64,000 nt of DNA from Cytobacillus citreus (lineage in GTDB: Bacteria; Bacillota; Bacilli; Bacillales; Cytobacillaceae), in assembly GCF_018343665.1 (NCBI RefSeq), contig NZ_JAGYPM010000003.1:892687-956686 (forward strand). The letters run 5' to 3'. Under the pieces are notes generated by a model. It saw only the letters and a program-made list of their open reading frames with translations, made no database searches and was not told the origin of the DNA. The position numbers and the translations under genes were made by a program. Below, one piece after another: positions 36,606 to 45,296 of this stretch (the first letter of the stretch is position 1; each line of letters starts with the position of its first letter).

Positions 36606-36845
36606 TTACTTTTCGCTTTTATTTTTTCGGAGCAGGCTGTATCCATTAATTACATGCTCTTTCTTTTTCGGATTTTCCTTCTCTTCTAAAACAATACTCG
36701 TTACAAAAGCAAGGGACATTATCCCTCCTCTAGCACTTTCAAGCCATCTTCTATCTTTTCTTTTCAGTCCGACTATGTTAGCAGCTAATGAGTACAAAGA
36801 TATGACGATTCCTAAGATGAGAGCAATATTACCAATTAAATACAT
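36606..36845 (-). pseudogene. ccmF: Truncated ccmF (cytochrome c heme lyase) remnant
   Basis: The first ~50 residues (MYLIGNIALILGIVISLYSL, then GLKRKDRRWLESARGGIMS) resemble the start of CcmF, the ~600-residue membrane heme lyase of cytochrome c maturation system I. After IVLEEKENPKKK the reading leaves the family and ends at 79 residues, right before a terminator. It lies 20 bp after a damaged ccmE in the usual ccmE-ccmF order. I read it as the 5' stub left by a deletion. The CcmF call rests on pattern recall over a short stretch. Confidence 0.6.
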
Positions 36846-36865
36846 GTTGTCACCAGCCTGTCTAA

Positions 36866-37313
36866 TTAGTCCTGCTTATTTTCATTTATTTTTTTATGCA
36901 TTTCGGCATCATAATTTTTAGGATCTTCCACTTCAAATTTGGAAGGGCATTTTGTCTGAACCTTTTCCGCCTCAAACACACCATCTTCCCTTAAATAGCC
37001 CTCTACAATGACAATCACATCATCAGAGAAATTATCAGGCTTGACCCCTTCGTATCGTATAGGGAGATAAGTTGTTTTTCCTTCTTCAAAAATTTCAAAT
37101 TTCAGCTCAATTTTATCTGCATTCCATTTAACTGAATCCTCTTTTAATAATCCTTGGGTTAATACATATTCATCTTGGTAAATGTCTTTTTTTGTCATTA
37201 ACTCCTCGATTGAAACTTCTTTACTCCCAGCACTTGGCATTGTTGAAGAAATTCCTCGGAAAGCTTAGTACGAGGAACGCTATCCATATCCAGGAAAGAA
37301 TAATTTTTTTCAT
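36866..37313 (-). pseudogene. ccmE: Frameshifted ccmE (heme chaperone), Cys-type
   Basis: From ~37255 to the stop the reading is a CcmE OB-fold: ITGLLKEDSV-like TQGLLKEDSVKW, IVIVEGYLREDGVFEAEKVQ, then TKCPSKFE in place of the heme-binding histidine motif. This is the cysteine variant known from some bacteria and archaea. The membrane anchor MKKIILSWIWIAFLVLSF starts at ATG 37313 with AAAGGGTG upstream but is in another frame. Dropping one C from TTTCCGAGG near 37262 joins it smoothly to RGISSTMPSAGSKEV. An internal start at 37240 would lack the anchor. An Fnr box lies upstream. Confidence 0.75.
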
Positions 37314-37507
37314 TTTTTACACCCTTTCTATTTCATTAAAGCCTTTGTTTAAATTTCGCATTTAGGGCGTTTCATTTGAAAATATGAATTTTTGTGAATA
37401 TTTTCAAATTTGTTTTTTGTAAAAATATGCAAAATTTGATCCAGTAGGACCCATTTGGAAAAATTATTTACCTTACCCTATTTAAACCTTTTCAACGAAT
37501 GTCCATC

Positions 37508-37523
37508 TGTGATTCATATCACA
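37508..37523 (-). promoter_or_regulatory. Fnr box (class II spacing) upstream of ccmE
   Basis: TGTGA-TTCATA-TCACA is a perfect 5+5 inverted repeat that fits the Bacillus Fnr consensus (TGTGA-N6-TCAC). On the minus strand an AT-rich -10 (TTTAAA) begins 21 bases after the box, which would place the box near -41.5. Anaerobic control of the ccm remnant is inferred. The stretch 37314-37507 and 37524-37627 shows no gene. Confidence 0.7.
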
Positions 37524-37630
37524 TTTTTTCCGTTCGTTATTTACGTTGACAAAAATATAAAGCAGCAGGAAAAAATCATTATAATATGAATTTTAATCAG
37601 TGACCGTAGTCTTCTAAAAATAAATATGAC

Positions 37631-37652
37631 CCCAATGCTCAAAGCATTAGGG
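37631..37652. terminator. Hairpin terminator-like
   Basis: CCCAATGCT and AGCATTAGGG pair around CAA with one bulge. It lies just after the small gene at 37666-37830 and would end the ytzC transcript on the minus strand, where TTTATTTTT follows a few bases later. Confidence 0.6.
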
Positions 37653-37665
37653 CCTTTATGATCGC

Positions 37666-37830
37666 TTATTCAGGATGAAATTTGGATTTTACTGACTGTC
37701 CTTTCATTTCATACTTCTTTTTTGCTTGTTTGACGATATCATAGTCATTTCCGAGCTCTATATCTTGATTATTAATCCCATTGCGGTTTTTCTGTTCTGG
37801 GTTTCTCTGCTTCGATCGTTTTTTAGCCAA
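37666..37830 (-). CDS. Small basic hypothetical protein (54 residues)
   Basis: I do not recognise this protein. It starts TTG at 37830 with AAGGAG eight bases upstream and reads (M)AKKRSKQRNPEQKNRNG, then NDYDIVKQAKKKYEMKG, ending KSKFHPE. It is lysine-, asparagine- and glutamine-rich and soluble. It follows ytzC by 12 bp in the same direction, so the two form an operon. The good site, the tight spacing and the terminator that follows support a real gene. Confidence 0.65.
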   Translation of the reverse strand: MAKKRSKQRNPEQKNRNGINNQDIELGNDYDIVKQAKKKYEMKGQSVKSKFHPE

Positions 37831-37842
37831 TACTATCACTCC

Positions 37843-38106
37843 TTAATGGGGAATAATAATCATTTGGTTTTGAAGCTTCTGCAGTTGAAGCCTCATTCGA
37901 TGCAGCTGCTCACGCTGCTGGGAATTCGCACTAAGGGCAAGCTTTGATAAGTCATTGTAAGCAGCCTCAAGAGAATGAAGAGCCTCTGTATAGCCAATAT
38001 CATTATAATGCTCTTGCATCCTTCCATCTTGCAGATGATCATTGGCGAATCGAATTGCATCCTCACATTGCTGGATCAAGTTATCCATTGATTCACGGGT
38101 TGCCAT
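37843..38106 (-). CDS. ytzC: YtzC (DUF2524) protein
   Basis: This 87-residue helical protein (MATRESMDNLIQQCEDAIRF ending LQNQMIIIPH) matches YtzC of B. subtilis, including EHYND and LALSANSQQREQLHRMRLQ. Its function is unknown. I start at the ATG at 38106 after AGGAGGGGATTTG. Longer readings from 38223 run into the repeat and are not credible. The structured repeat begins three bases beyond its ribosome site, so its promoter must lie in or beyond that element. Confidence 0.87.
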   Translation of the reverse strand: MATRESMDNLIQQCEDAIRFANDHLQDGRMQEHYNDIGYTEALHSLEAAYNDLSKLALSANSQQREQLHRMRLQLQKLQNQMIIIPH

Positions 38107-38121
38107 CAAATCCCCTCCTGA

Positions 38122-38397
38122 TAAAGTGAAACTTCCATCAGTGGGGGTTTTTCGACGCACAGGACGCGCTAGTGCCGACGTTGCCACAGGACGTGGCGTT
38201 CTTAGACGGCTTCCATCCCCCACTGATGGTTAGTTGCGGCCCACAGGAAGTGGGTCACGCAGACGTTGCCACACGATGTGGCGCTTTTAGTCTGTGTTCA
38301 TTTTACAAGCCTTTACGGGCAGTTGATCCCCACTTAGGTTTTTTAATCCTCTCGCAACCTTGAAGTGGGGGTCTTACTGCCCGTTAATCTGCGATAA
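38122..38397 (+). repeat. Structured intergenic repeat, copy 4
   Basis: This copy has the outer stem CATCAGTGGGGG/CCCCCACTGATG and hairpins GCAC-AGGAC-GCGC (one base changed), GCCAC-AGGAC-GTGGC, CCCAC-AGGAA-GTGGG and GCCAC-ACGAT-GTGGC. It ends with the domain-2 stem and CTGCGATAA. It is nearly identical to copy 5, which follows 119 bp later in the same orientation. Confidence 0.9.
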
Positions 38398-38516
38398 AGA
38401 ATGGGTCTTTTCAGAAGCAAATTGCTTCATCATTAGTTTGTTCATATTTCTTTTTCCTATCTAGACAATTTGCTGGCAAATTTAGCTTTGGATTACCTTT
38501 ACACTTCATGATAAGA

Positions 38517-38794
38517 TAAAGTGAAACTTCCATCAGTGGGGGTTTTTCGACGCACAGGACGTGCTAGTGCCGACGTTGCCACAGGACGTGGCGTTCTTAG
38601 ACAGCTTTCATCCCCGACTGATGGTTAGTTGCGGCCCACAGGAAGTGGGTTACGCAGACGTTGCCACACGATGTGGCGCTTTTAGTCTGTGTTCATTTTA
38701 CAAGCCTTTACGGGCAGTTGATCCCCCACTTAGGTTTCTTTAATTCTCTCGCAACCTTGAAGTGGGGGTCTTACTGCCCGTTAATCTGCGATAA
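38517..38794 (+). repeat. Structured intergenic repeat, copy 5
   Basis: This 278-bp copy has the same module order as copy 4: GCAC-AGGAC-GTGC, GCCAC-AGGAC-GTGGC, CCCAC-AGGAA-GTGGG, GCCAC-ACGAT-GTGGC, then domain 2. It ends 43 bp before the TTG start of ytqA and is co-directional with it. The spacer 38398-38516 between copies has no gene. Confidence 0.9.
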
Positions 38795-38837
38795 ATTTTA
38801 TGCGATATTTTGAAAATAATAATTGGAGGTATTTGAT

Positions 38838-39806
38838 TTGACTCCAGCAAATCCTTTTCCATTTGCGTCTGATGATAAACGCTACCATACATGGAATTAT
38901 CATTTAAGAAATGAATTCGGCCATAAGGTTTTTAAGGTGGCACTTGATGGCGGATTCGATTGTCCTAACCGTGATGGCACAGTTGCACATGGAGGCTGTA
39001 CATTTTGCAGTGCCTCGGGCTCAGGTGACTTTGCAGGAAACCGTGCAGATGATCTCGAAACTCAGTTTAAGGAGATAAAAGAAAAAATGCATCTTAAATG
39101 GAAAGACGGCAGGTATATGGCTTATTTCCAAGCCTTTACGAATACACATGCACCTGTTGATGTACTAAGAGATATGTATGAAAAGGTGTTGAAGCAAGAA
39201 GGAGTAATTGGACTCTCTATTGCCACTAGGCCAGACTGTCTTCCAGATGATGTTGTTGAATATTTAGCTGAACTGAATGAAAGAACGTACTTATGGGTCG
39301 AGCTTGGTTTGCAAACTGTCCATGAAAGAACAGCACAGCTTATCAATCGGGCTCATGATTACAAATGCTATGTCGAAGGAGTAAATAAGCTTCGGAAGCA
39401 TGGTATTCGAGTTTGTTCCCATATCATAAACGGACTCCCCCTTGAAACACCTGAAATGATGATGGAAACGGCAAAAGAGGTTGCTAAGTTAAATGTACAA
39501 GGAATTAAGATACATTTGCTTCACCTTTTAAAAGGAACACCTATGGTGAAACAATATGAAAAAGGTTTACTTGAGTTTTTGCCATTTGATCAATATGTAA
39601 GCTTAGTTTGTGACCAATTAGAAATTTTACCACCGGAAATAATTATTCATCGGATTACAGGGGATGGTCCAATTGAATTGATGATTGGCCCAATGTGGAG
39701 TGTAAATAAATGGGAAGTTCTTAATGGAATAGATGCCGAACTTAAACGTCGAAACAGCTGGCAAGGTAAGTTCTATAAGCAAAGTCAATTGGAGGCAACT
39801 ACATGA
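38838..39806 (+). CDS. ytqA: Radical SAM protein YtqA (MnmL), tRNA wobble modification
   Basis: YtqA is a radical SAM enzyme with the cluster motif CPNRDGTVAHGGCTFC near the N-terminus (cysteines of the Cx(n)CxxC type). It has been linked, as MnmL, to the conversion that leads to mnm5s2U at tRNA position 34 together with YtqB. I start at TTG 38838 (TPANPFPFASDDKRY follows) because GGAGGT lies seven bases upstream. The stop overlaps the ytqB start (ATGA). A structured repeat sits 43 bp upstream. Confidence 0.92.
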   Translation: MTPANPFPFASDDKRYHTWNYHLRNEFGHKVFKVALDGGFDCPNRDGTVAHGGCTFCSASGSGDFAGNRADDLETQFKEIKEKMHLKWKDGRYMAYFQAFTNTHAPVDVLRDMYEKVLKQEGVIGLSIATRPDCLPDDVVEYLAELNERTYLWVELGLQTVHERTAQLINRAHDYKCYVEGVNKLRKHGIRVCSHIINGLPLETPEMMMETAKEVAKLNVQGIKIHLLHLLKGTPMVKQYEKGLLEFLPFDQYVSLVCDQLEILPPEIIIHRITGDGPIELMIGPMWSVNKWEVLNGIDAELKRRNSWQGKFYKQSQLEATT

Positions 39807-40375
39807 AGCTAGATGGAATCCTGCCTTTTGCACGGAAATTAATTGAAAAAGCCGTAGCACCTGGTGACATCGTCGTCGACGCTACTTTAGGAAATGGACA
39901 TGATACATTGTTTCTTGCAAAATTAGTCGGCAATTCAGGTAAAGTGTTCGGATTTGATATTCAGAATGAAGCAGTTGTTAAGACAACAAAACGTCTTGAA
40001 GAGCACTTACTTTCTGACCGCGTTATATTATTCCATAGCGGGCATGAACATATTTTAACCAAAATCCCCTCTGAAAATCATGGGAAAATTAAAGCAGCGA
40101 TATTTAATTTAGGCTATTTGCCAGGCGGCGACAAAACAATTGTAACAGTTCCAACAACGACGATTTCAGCTATTAAGCAATTATTGGAAATAATGGCGCC
40201 TGAAGGAATCATTGTACTTGTTATTTACCATGGTCATGAGGAGGGTATAGTCGAACGTGATACCCTCCTTCAATATGTAAAACAATTAGACCAGAATAAT
40301 ACCCATGTGCTTCAATATCAATTTATTAATCAGCAGAACGCCCCGCCGTTTATTATTGCTATTGAAAAGCGTTAA
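39803..40375 (+). CDS. ytqB: tRNA methyltransferase YtqB (MnmM)
   Basis: This class I SAM methyltransferase of 190 residues has the motif VDATLGNGHDTLFLAKL, with NLGYLPGGDKTI as the catalytic-region signature. YtqB (renamed MnmM) methylates 5-aminomethyl-2-thiouridine at the wobble position of tRNA. It is translationally coupled to ytqA through ATGA. A terminator follows directly (40374-40397). Confidence 0.93.
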   Translation: MKLDGILPFARKLIEKAVAPGDIVVDATLGNGHDTLFLAKLVGNSGKVFGFDIQNEAVVKTTKRLEEHLLSDRVILFHSGHEHILTKIPSENHGKIKAAIFNLGYLPGGDKTIVTVPTTTISAIKQLLEIMAPEGIIVLVIYHGHEEGIVERDTLLQYVKQLDQNNTHVLQYQFINQQNAPPFIIAIEKR

Positions 40376-40397
40376 AAGGACAAAAATACGTCCTTTT
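40374..40397 (+). terminator. Terminator of ytqAB
   Basis: AAAAGGAC and GTCCTTTT pair around an eight-base loop. It begins at the ytqB stop codon. Confidence 0.75.
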
Positions 40398-40561
40398 CTG
40401 TAGATACTCCAGTTTGATGTCTTCATTCGGGCTCGTAGAGGAGGACAAGTATGTTTATGCAGTGTATTTTCTAAAAATGCATTTCTTTTGAAACTAGAGA
40501 TAGAATACATTATCTCAAAGTTATCCATAAATAGTTAAATGATAATTTCCTTTAAAGTGAA

Positions 40562-40601
40562 AATTGTCCATTATCGGTTCCATGAACCGATAGTGGACAA
40601 T
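40562..40601 (-). terminator. Terminator overlapping the end of ytpB
   Basis: ATTGTCCA.TATCGGTTC pairs with GAACCGATA.TGGACAAT around a small loop, and the minus strand continues TTTTCAC. One arm lies in the ytpB coding end. Confidence 0.8.
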
Positions 40602-41674
40602 ATACTTTTTGGCGTCCATTTTTGCATTGTCCTGTATATTCTGCCATTCCAATAAAAGAAATAGCTTACCAACCCTCCCGTTTTAATCATCCCTCTTGCT
40701 AGTTTCTTAACATTTTTTTGCTTTCTAACTTTTTCATCTGATAAATAGATGCCTAATAATCCTCGGTTAATCAATTGATGAAAGCGTTTATGAGGGAGGC
40801 GATCGGTATGCTTGTCCGCTTCTACAACAAAATGTCTCAGCCTATCGAATAGCTTTTCTTCATTCTCATAATAAAAGCAAAAATTCAAATCTCCTCCAAT
40901 ACGATCTTCTTCCTGATCAATAAAATAATCAAGTAAGATATGCAGTCCTTGTATGTAAGGAAAATAACCATTTCGAATATTAATAGCATCATCTTGTTGA
41001 AAATCACTTCTCATTGCATACGACACCAAACAGAAAATCCCTAATGTTGATCCAGAACAAGCCGAAAATTCATACCATTCCATGTCAGGAATCTGTTCCT
41101 TATTTTCATCGAACCAATCTTGAAGCCGTGGAACACGCTCCTCAACTTTTACGTGCTTATGAATTTGCAAGTCACAATAATAACTGCATAATTCCATTAA
41201 TTGATCCTTAATTTTTTCGTAATTTCCGATTTCAGTTAGAACTCCCCTGCAAGTCGCAGCAAGATCTGCTAAATAATTTCCGTCATCCTGTTCACTTCTT
41301 AATCGATAATAATTTTTTGATGTGGCATCTATTGATAAGGCATCAGTCATTGACTCATGCAAAGCAGCAAAATCCTCTGGATCTAATGAGGTGCTGCGAT
41401 CACATAGATTATCTAAGTAATCACTGATGGTTTGGTAGGCAACAATAAATTTTATTGCCTTCCGATAATTATCTTTTGCCATTAATGCCATTATGCTTCC
41501 GCCTTCACAATGGAAGGTTTTATGCTCGATGCTTGCCAAAGCTTGTTTTTTTAGCTCTGGATCTGGAATCGCCTCTGCCCTTTTCTTCCAGAAATCTAAT
41601 TCCTTATGTACGAGAGGCAATACTTTTCTATATACTTTTGACATTAAACTGATTGGCATGGAAGGAACACCCAT
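40571..41674 (-). CDS. ytpB: Tetraprenyl-beta-curcumene synthase
   Basis: YtpB makes tetraprenyl-beta-curcumene from heptaprenyl diphosphate, an early step to C35 sesquarterpenes. The family block FHCEGGSIMALMAKDNY and DYLDNLCDRST (acidic DxxxD-type region) are present, and so is the DYFIDQEEDR segment. The ~367 residues fit the family. I start at the ATG at 41674 (MGVPSMPISLM), matching homologues; AGGAG is 11 bases upstream. It follows ytpA by 14 bp. Confidence 0.92.
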   Translation of the reverse strand: MGVPSMPISLMSKVYRKVLPLVHKELDFWKKRAEAIPDPELKKQALASIEHKTFHCEGGSIMALMAKDNYRKAIKFIVAYQTISDYLDNLCDRSTSLDPEDFAALHESMTDALSIDATSKNYYRLRSEQDDGNYLADLAATCRGVLTEIGNYEKIKDQLMELCSYYCDLQIHKHVKVEERVPRLQDWFDENKEQIPDMEWYEFSACSGSTLGIFCLVSYAMRSDFQQDDAINIRNGYFPYIQGLHILLDYFIDQEEDRIGGDLNFCFYYENEEKLFDRLRHFVVEADKHTDRLPHKRFHQLINRGLLGIYLSDEKVRKQKNVKKLARGMIKTGGLVSYFFYWNGRIYRTMQKWTPKSILSTIGSWNR

Positions 41675-41688
41675 GAAGCAACTCACTC

Positions 41689-42492
41689 CTAAATAATATA
41701 TCCAATTGCCTTTAACTGGCTATTTACGAAATCCTTTGCATATTCAAATACTTCTTCCCGTTCAGGCTCATTAAATATTTCATGATAGCATTTGGGCCAT
41801 TCTTTAAATCGTTTTTCAGAAAAAGGTGCAAGATTGAACCAGTCATTAACTGTTTTTTTATTTACAATTAAATCCTCTCCTCCTTGCATGACAAGCAGTG
41901 GGACATCCTGTATTTTTTCAAGTTCTTCAAATCCGAGCTTAATCGAAGTTATTAGCTCACGGTACCATCTAATCGACACTTTTGTCACATATAAAGTGTC
42001 ATTCGAGTCAGCATCCCTAACATCTTGATTTCTTGTTGCCATATCAACCGTAAGCTCAGAATTCATTCTTAAGCTTGGGACAATCATGTTTAAGCCAAGA
42101 GAAAGCATATCAAGTATTTTGGAATGTCTCTTTATTAAACCAAGACAAGGTGAGGACAGAATAACTCCAGCTAATTTCAATCTTTCCTCTTGCAAAAGAC
42201 GAATCGAAATCAAGCCCCCCATACTGTGCCCTAACAGAAATACTGGAAGTTCAAATTGATAAGCAGCTTGTATCCAATCCTTTACTTCAAAAATATACTC
42301 ATCAAATGAATCTATATGACCACGCCGTGATCTTGTTGTCATCCCTTGGCCCGGAAGATCGCCCATTATGACATGAAAGCCAGATAAACGCCATTTTTCA
42401 ATAAGCCAACCATAGCGGCGATGGTGCTCCATTGCACCATGGACCATGACAATGACTGCTTTAGGTTCTCCTTCAGCTTCCCATTTCCACAT
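41689..42492 (-). CDS. ytpA: Alpha/beta hydrolase, phospholipase-like YtpA
   Basis: YtpA is a lysophospholipase-like alpha/beta hydrolase, linked in B. subtilis to making the lysophospholipid bacilysocin. The oxyanion segment VMVHGAMEHH, the nucleophile elbow GHSMGG, an acidic residue in QGGEDLIVN and a late histidine in CYHEIFNEPE complete the catalytic set. The second ATG (42492) is best spaced from AGGAGG. It forms an operon with ytpB. Confidence 0.92.
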   Translation of the reverse strand: MWKWEAEGEPKAVIVMVHGAMEHHRRYGWLIEKWRLSGFHVIMGDLPGQGMTTRSRRGHIDSFDEYIFEVKDWIQAAYQFELPVFLLGHSMGGLISIRLLQEERLKLAGVILSSPCLGLIKRHSKILDMLSLGLNMIVPSLRMNSELTVDMATRNQDVRDADSNDTLYVTKVSIRWYRELITSIKLGFEELEKIQDVPLLVMQGGEDLIVNKKTVNDWFNLAPFSEKRFKEWPKCYHEIFNEPEREEVFEYAKDFVNSQLKAIGYII

Positions 42493-42711
42493 CATCTATC
42501 CTCCTAACCATTTTGCTCAGCGTACTTTTATATTTAGCTCAATAATATTTCAATCTATTTATAAATTATAGCGTAGTTATATTATTACTTCACAAGATAT
42601 ACTCTTATTTTTAGTATTTATATTAAATACTAAACATGAATAAGAAAATAACCCGTTGAAACCTTATATGTTAAAATCGAGTTATTACCATTATTTAAAG
42701 GAGAAAAAAAT

Positions 42712-43230
42712 ATGATCTATCCATATAAAGAAAAGATTCCTCAAATATCTGAGTCAGCATTTATTGCCGATTATGCCACGATTACAGGTGACGTTGTCAT
42801 TGGAGATGAATCAAGTGTATGGTTCAATACCGTGATTAGAGGGGATGTAGCCCCTACGATAATCGGCAATAAGGTAAATATCCAGGATAATTCAGTTCTT
42901 CATCAAAGTCCTAATAATCCACTCATACTCGAAGATGAGGTTACAGTCGGCCATCAAGTCATTTTACATAGCTGTGTCATTCGTCGTAAAGCATTAATTG
43001 GGATGGGTTCAATCATTCTTGACAATGCTGAAATTGGTGAAGGAGCCTTTATTGGAGCAGGCAGTCTCGTTCCACAAGGTAAAAAAATTCCGCCAAATAC
43101 TCTCGCATTTGGCAGACCTGCTAAAGTCATCCGAGAATTAAACTCAGAAGATATTATAGACATGGAAAGAATAAGCAGGGAATACGCTGAAAAAGGGCAG
43201 TACTACAAATCATTGCAAAAAAGAAAATAG
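42712..43230 (+). CDS. ytoA: Gamma-carbonic-anhydrase-family hexapeptide protein
   Basis: YtoA is a left-handed beta-helix protein of 172 residues with repeated hexapeptides (ITGDVVIGDESSVWFNTVIR). The metal histidines are in SVLHQSP and VTVGHQVILHSC. It belongs to the gamma-carbonic anhydrase-like group; activity as an anhydrase is not proven for the Bacillus members. AAAGGAGAAAAAAAT precedes the ATG. Confidence 0.92.
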   Translation: MIYPYKEKIPQISESAFIADYATITGDVVIGDESSVWFNTVIRGDVAPTIIGNKVNIQDNSVLHQSPNNPLILEDEVTVGHQVILHSCVIRRKALIGMGSIILDNAEIGEGAFIGAGSLVPQGKKIPPNTLAFGRPAKVIRELNSEDIIDMERISREYAEKGQYYKSLQKRK

Positions 43231-43247
43231 AGCTCTTTTAATATTGA

Positions 43248-43273
43248 GGAACGCTTGTAAAAGAAGCGTTCCT
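43248..43273 (+). terminator. Terminator of ytoA
   Basis: AGGAACGCTT and AAGCGTTCCT form a 10-bp stem followed by TTATCTTT. Confidence 0.8.
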
Positions 43274-43406
43274 TTATCTTTGATAATAACCTAATTATTC
43301 CCTAATTTAGGCTCTTTCTCCTTACGAAATCATTAGTGTATTCCCTATCCTCTAAAAAAAGGATGCAATATGTTTTTTACCTTTTCCCCAAATAAAATGA
43401 GCATTC

Positions 43407-45296
43407 TTAATGATTAACTTCCTTTAATAATATGGTTTCCAATTCTCTTGAATAATCTTTTTCAATAAAAACTGCGTACCACACCATAAACATCAACACC
43501 GTCCAAATTTTTCTGCTATTATCAACCTTGTTACCGCAGTGGTCATCAAGCAGCTTAAATAAATGATCTTTTATAAACAAGTGATCTGTGTTACTTTCGT
43601 GAATGGTTTGTTTTACCCAATCATACATTTCATCTTTTAGCCAATATCGAATAGGTACAGGGAAGCCGAGTTTTTTTCGATGTAAAACGTGATCTGGAAC
43701 AATCCCTTCCATCGCTTTTCGTAAAATATATTTGGTTGTACCTTTCGCAACTTTTAGACTACTTGGTATTTGGGAGGCAAGGTCAAATACTGCTTTATCT
43801 AAAAAAGGCACCCTAAGCTCAAGGGAATGAGCCATTGTCATTTTATCTGCTTTTAATAATATATCTCCCCGCATCCACGTATGGATATCAATATACTGCA
43901 TTCGATTTATCGCGTCATATTCAAGGCTTTCTTTATAATAAGGGGACGTAATGCTGGTGAAATGTATGCTTTTCCTATACTGCTTGTAGAACTTGCATTT
44001 CTCTAATTCTGTAAATATTTTTGCGTTTCCAATATATCTATCCTCTATTGGTGTAACCCCACGCTCAATAAAACTTTTTCCTTTCATTCCCTCAGGCAGC
44101 ATTCTTGTGATGATTCTCAAGAATTTTTTTATACAGAAAGGTAAATAATTAAAAACCTTTAGAGATTGCACTTCATGATATATATTATAGCCGCCGAATA
44201 ATTCGTCAGCTCCTTCGCCAGATAAAACAACCTTTACATGCTTCCTCGCTTCCTTCGCAACAAAATAAAGCGGGACACAAGCCGGATCGGCAAGGGGATC
44301 ATCCATATGCCACATAATGTTTGGCAGCTCATTCATAAACTCTTCAGGTGTAATATTAATACTTATATTATCAATCCCAAGCCGATCTGCAGTTTCCTTA
44401 GCGACCTCCACCTCACTGAACCCATTTCGCTCAAATCCAACAGAAAAAGTTTTAATATTTGGATGATATTCTCTTGCGATCGAAGCAATAACAGTGGAAT
44501 CGATGCCACCTGAAAGAAAGGATCCGATCGGGACATCACCTCGCATGTGCAATTTTACTGAGTCAAATATAACAGCTCTTATTTCATGTATAAAAGCCGA
44601 TTCTTGTTTCTGTACAGGCTGAAAAACAGCTTTCCAATAACGATTCATTTCCATTGGAAAGCCGATTCTCTTCGTAAAATAATATCCTGGTTCAAGCTTT
44701 TTAATCCCTTTTGTCATAGTATCCGGCTCTGGAACGAATTGATAGGTTAAGTAGTGCTGCAAGGCACACTCATTCAACACATCACTATGAAGCTCAGCTA
44801 AAATGCTTTTCTTTTCAGAAGCAAAGAAGGTAACCTTCTCGCTTTCATAATAGAAAAATGGTTTTATTCCGAATGGATCTCTCGCCCCAAACAGAATTTT
44901 CTCTTGCTTATCCCAGATAACAAAAGCAAACATTCCTCTCAGCTTTTCCACTGTTTTTTCTTTTACTAAGCTATATAAAGCGATAATGACCTCAGTGTCA
45001 GAACTAGTAATAAATGTTAGCCCATTTTCTGTTAACTCTTTTCGCAATTCTACATAATTATAAATTTCCCCATTATAAATAATCCAATAGCGTTCGTTCT
45101 CATATGAAAGAGGCTGTTGCCCATTTTCAATATCAATAATACTTAAACGTCTAAACCCGAAATGAACATATTCATCAAAATAATAGCCTGCCGCATCAGG
45201 TCCACGGTGGATCATGAGATTATTCATTTGAAAAAGCAACTGTTCATCCGTATTACATTGACCCTGATCATGTACATATCCAATAAAGTCACACAT
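43407..45296 (-). CDS. asnB: Asparagine synthetase (glutamine-hydrolysing)
   Basis: AsnB makes asparagine from aspartate, glutamine and ATP. The N-terminal glutaminase has the nucleophile Cys2 followed by DFIGYV; the usual residue after the cysteine is glycine, so MCD replaces MCG. IHRGPDAAGYYFD, FNGEIYN-like YNGEIYNY and SSDTEV are intact. The synthetase domain has the PP-loop SFLSGGIDST. The 629 residues match family length. It lies next to metK as in B. subtilis. The ribosome site GGGTG is modest. Confidence 0.93.
   Translation of the reverse strand: MCDFIGYVHDQGQCNTDEQLLFQMNNLMIHRGPDAAGYYFDEYVHFGFRRLSIIDIENGQQPLSYENERYWIIYNGEIYNYVELRKELTENGLTFITSSDTEVIIALYSLVKEKTVEKLRGMFAFVIWDKQEKILFGARDPFGIKPFFYYESEKVTFFASEKKSILAELHSDVLNECALQHYLTYQFVPEPDTMTKGIKKLEPGYYFTKRIGFPMEMNRYWKAVFQPVQKQESAFIHEIRAVIFDSVKLHMRGDVPIGSFLSGGIDSTVIASIAREYHPNIKTFSVGFERNGFSEVEVAKETADRLGIDNISINITPEEFMNELPNIMWHMDDPLADPACVPLYFVAKEARKHVKVVLSGEGADELFGGYNIYHEVQSLKVFNYLPFCIKKFLRIITRMLPEGMKGKSFIERGVTPIEDRYIGNAKIFTELEKCKFYKQYRKSIHFTSITSPYYKESLEYDAINRMQYIDIHTWMRGDILLKADKMTMAHSLELRVPFLDKAVFDLASQIPSSLKVAKGTTKYILRKAMEGIVPDHVLHRKKLGFPVPIRYWLKDEMYDWVKQTIHESNTDHLFIKDHLFKLLDDHCGNKVDNSRKIWTVLMFMVWYAVFIEKDYSRELETILLKEVNH

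Noticed and set aside
38042..38743. Short open readings within the structured repeats (e.g. peptides with VPTLPQDVAFLD)
   Set aside because: They recur because the element is repeated; the sequence is constrained by pairing, not codons.
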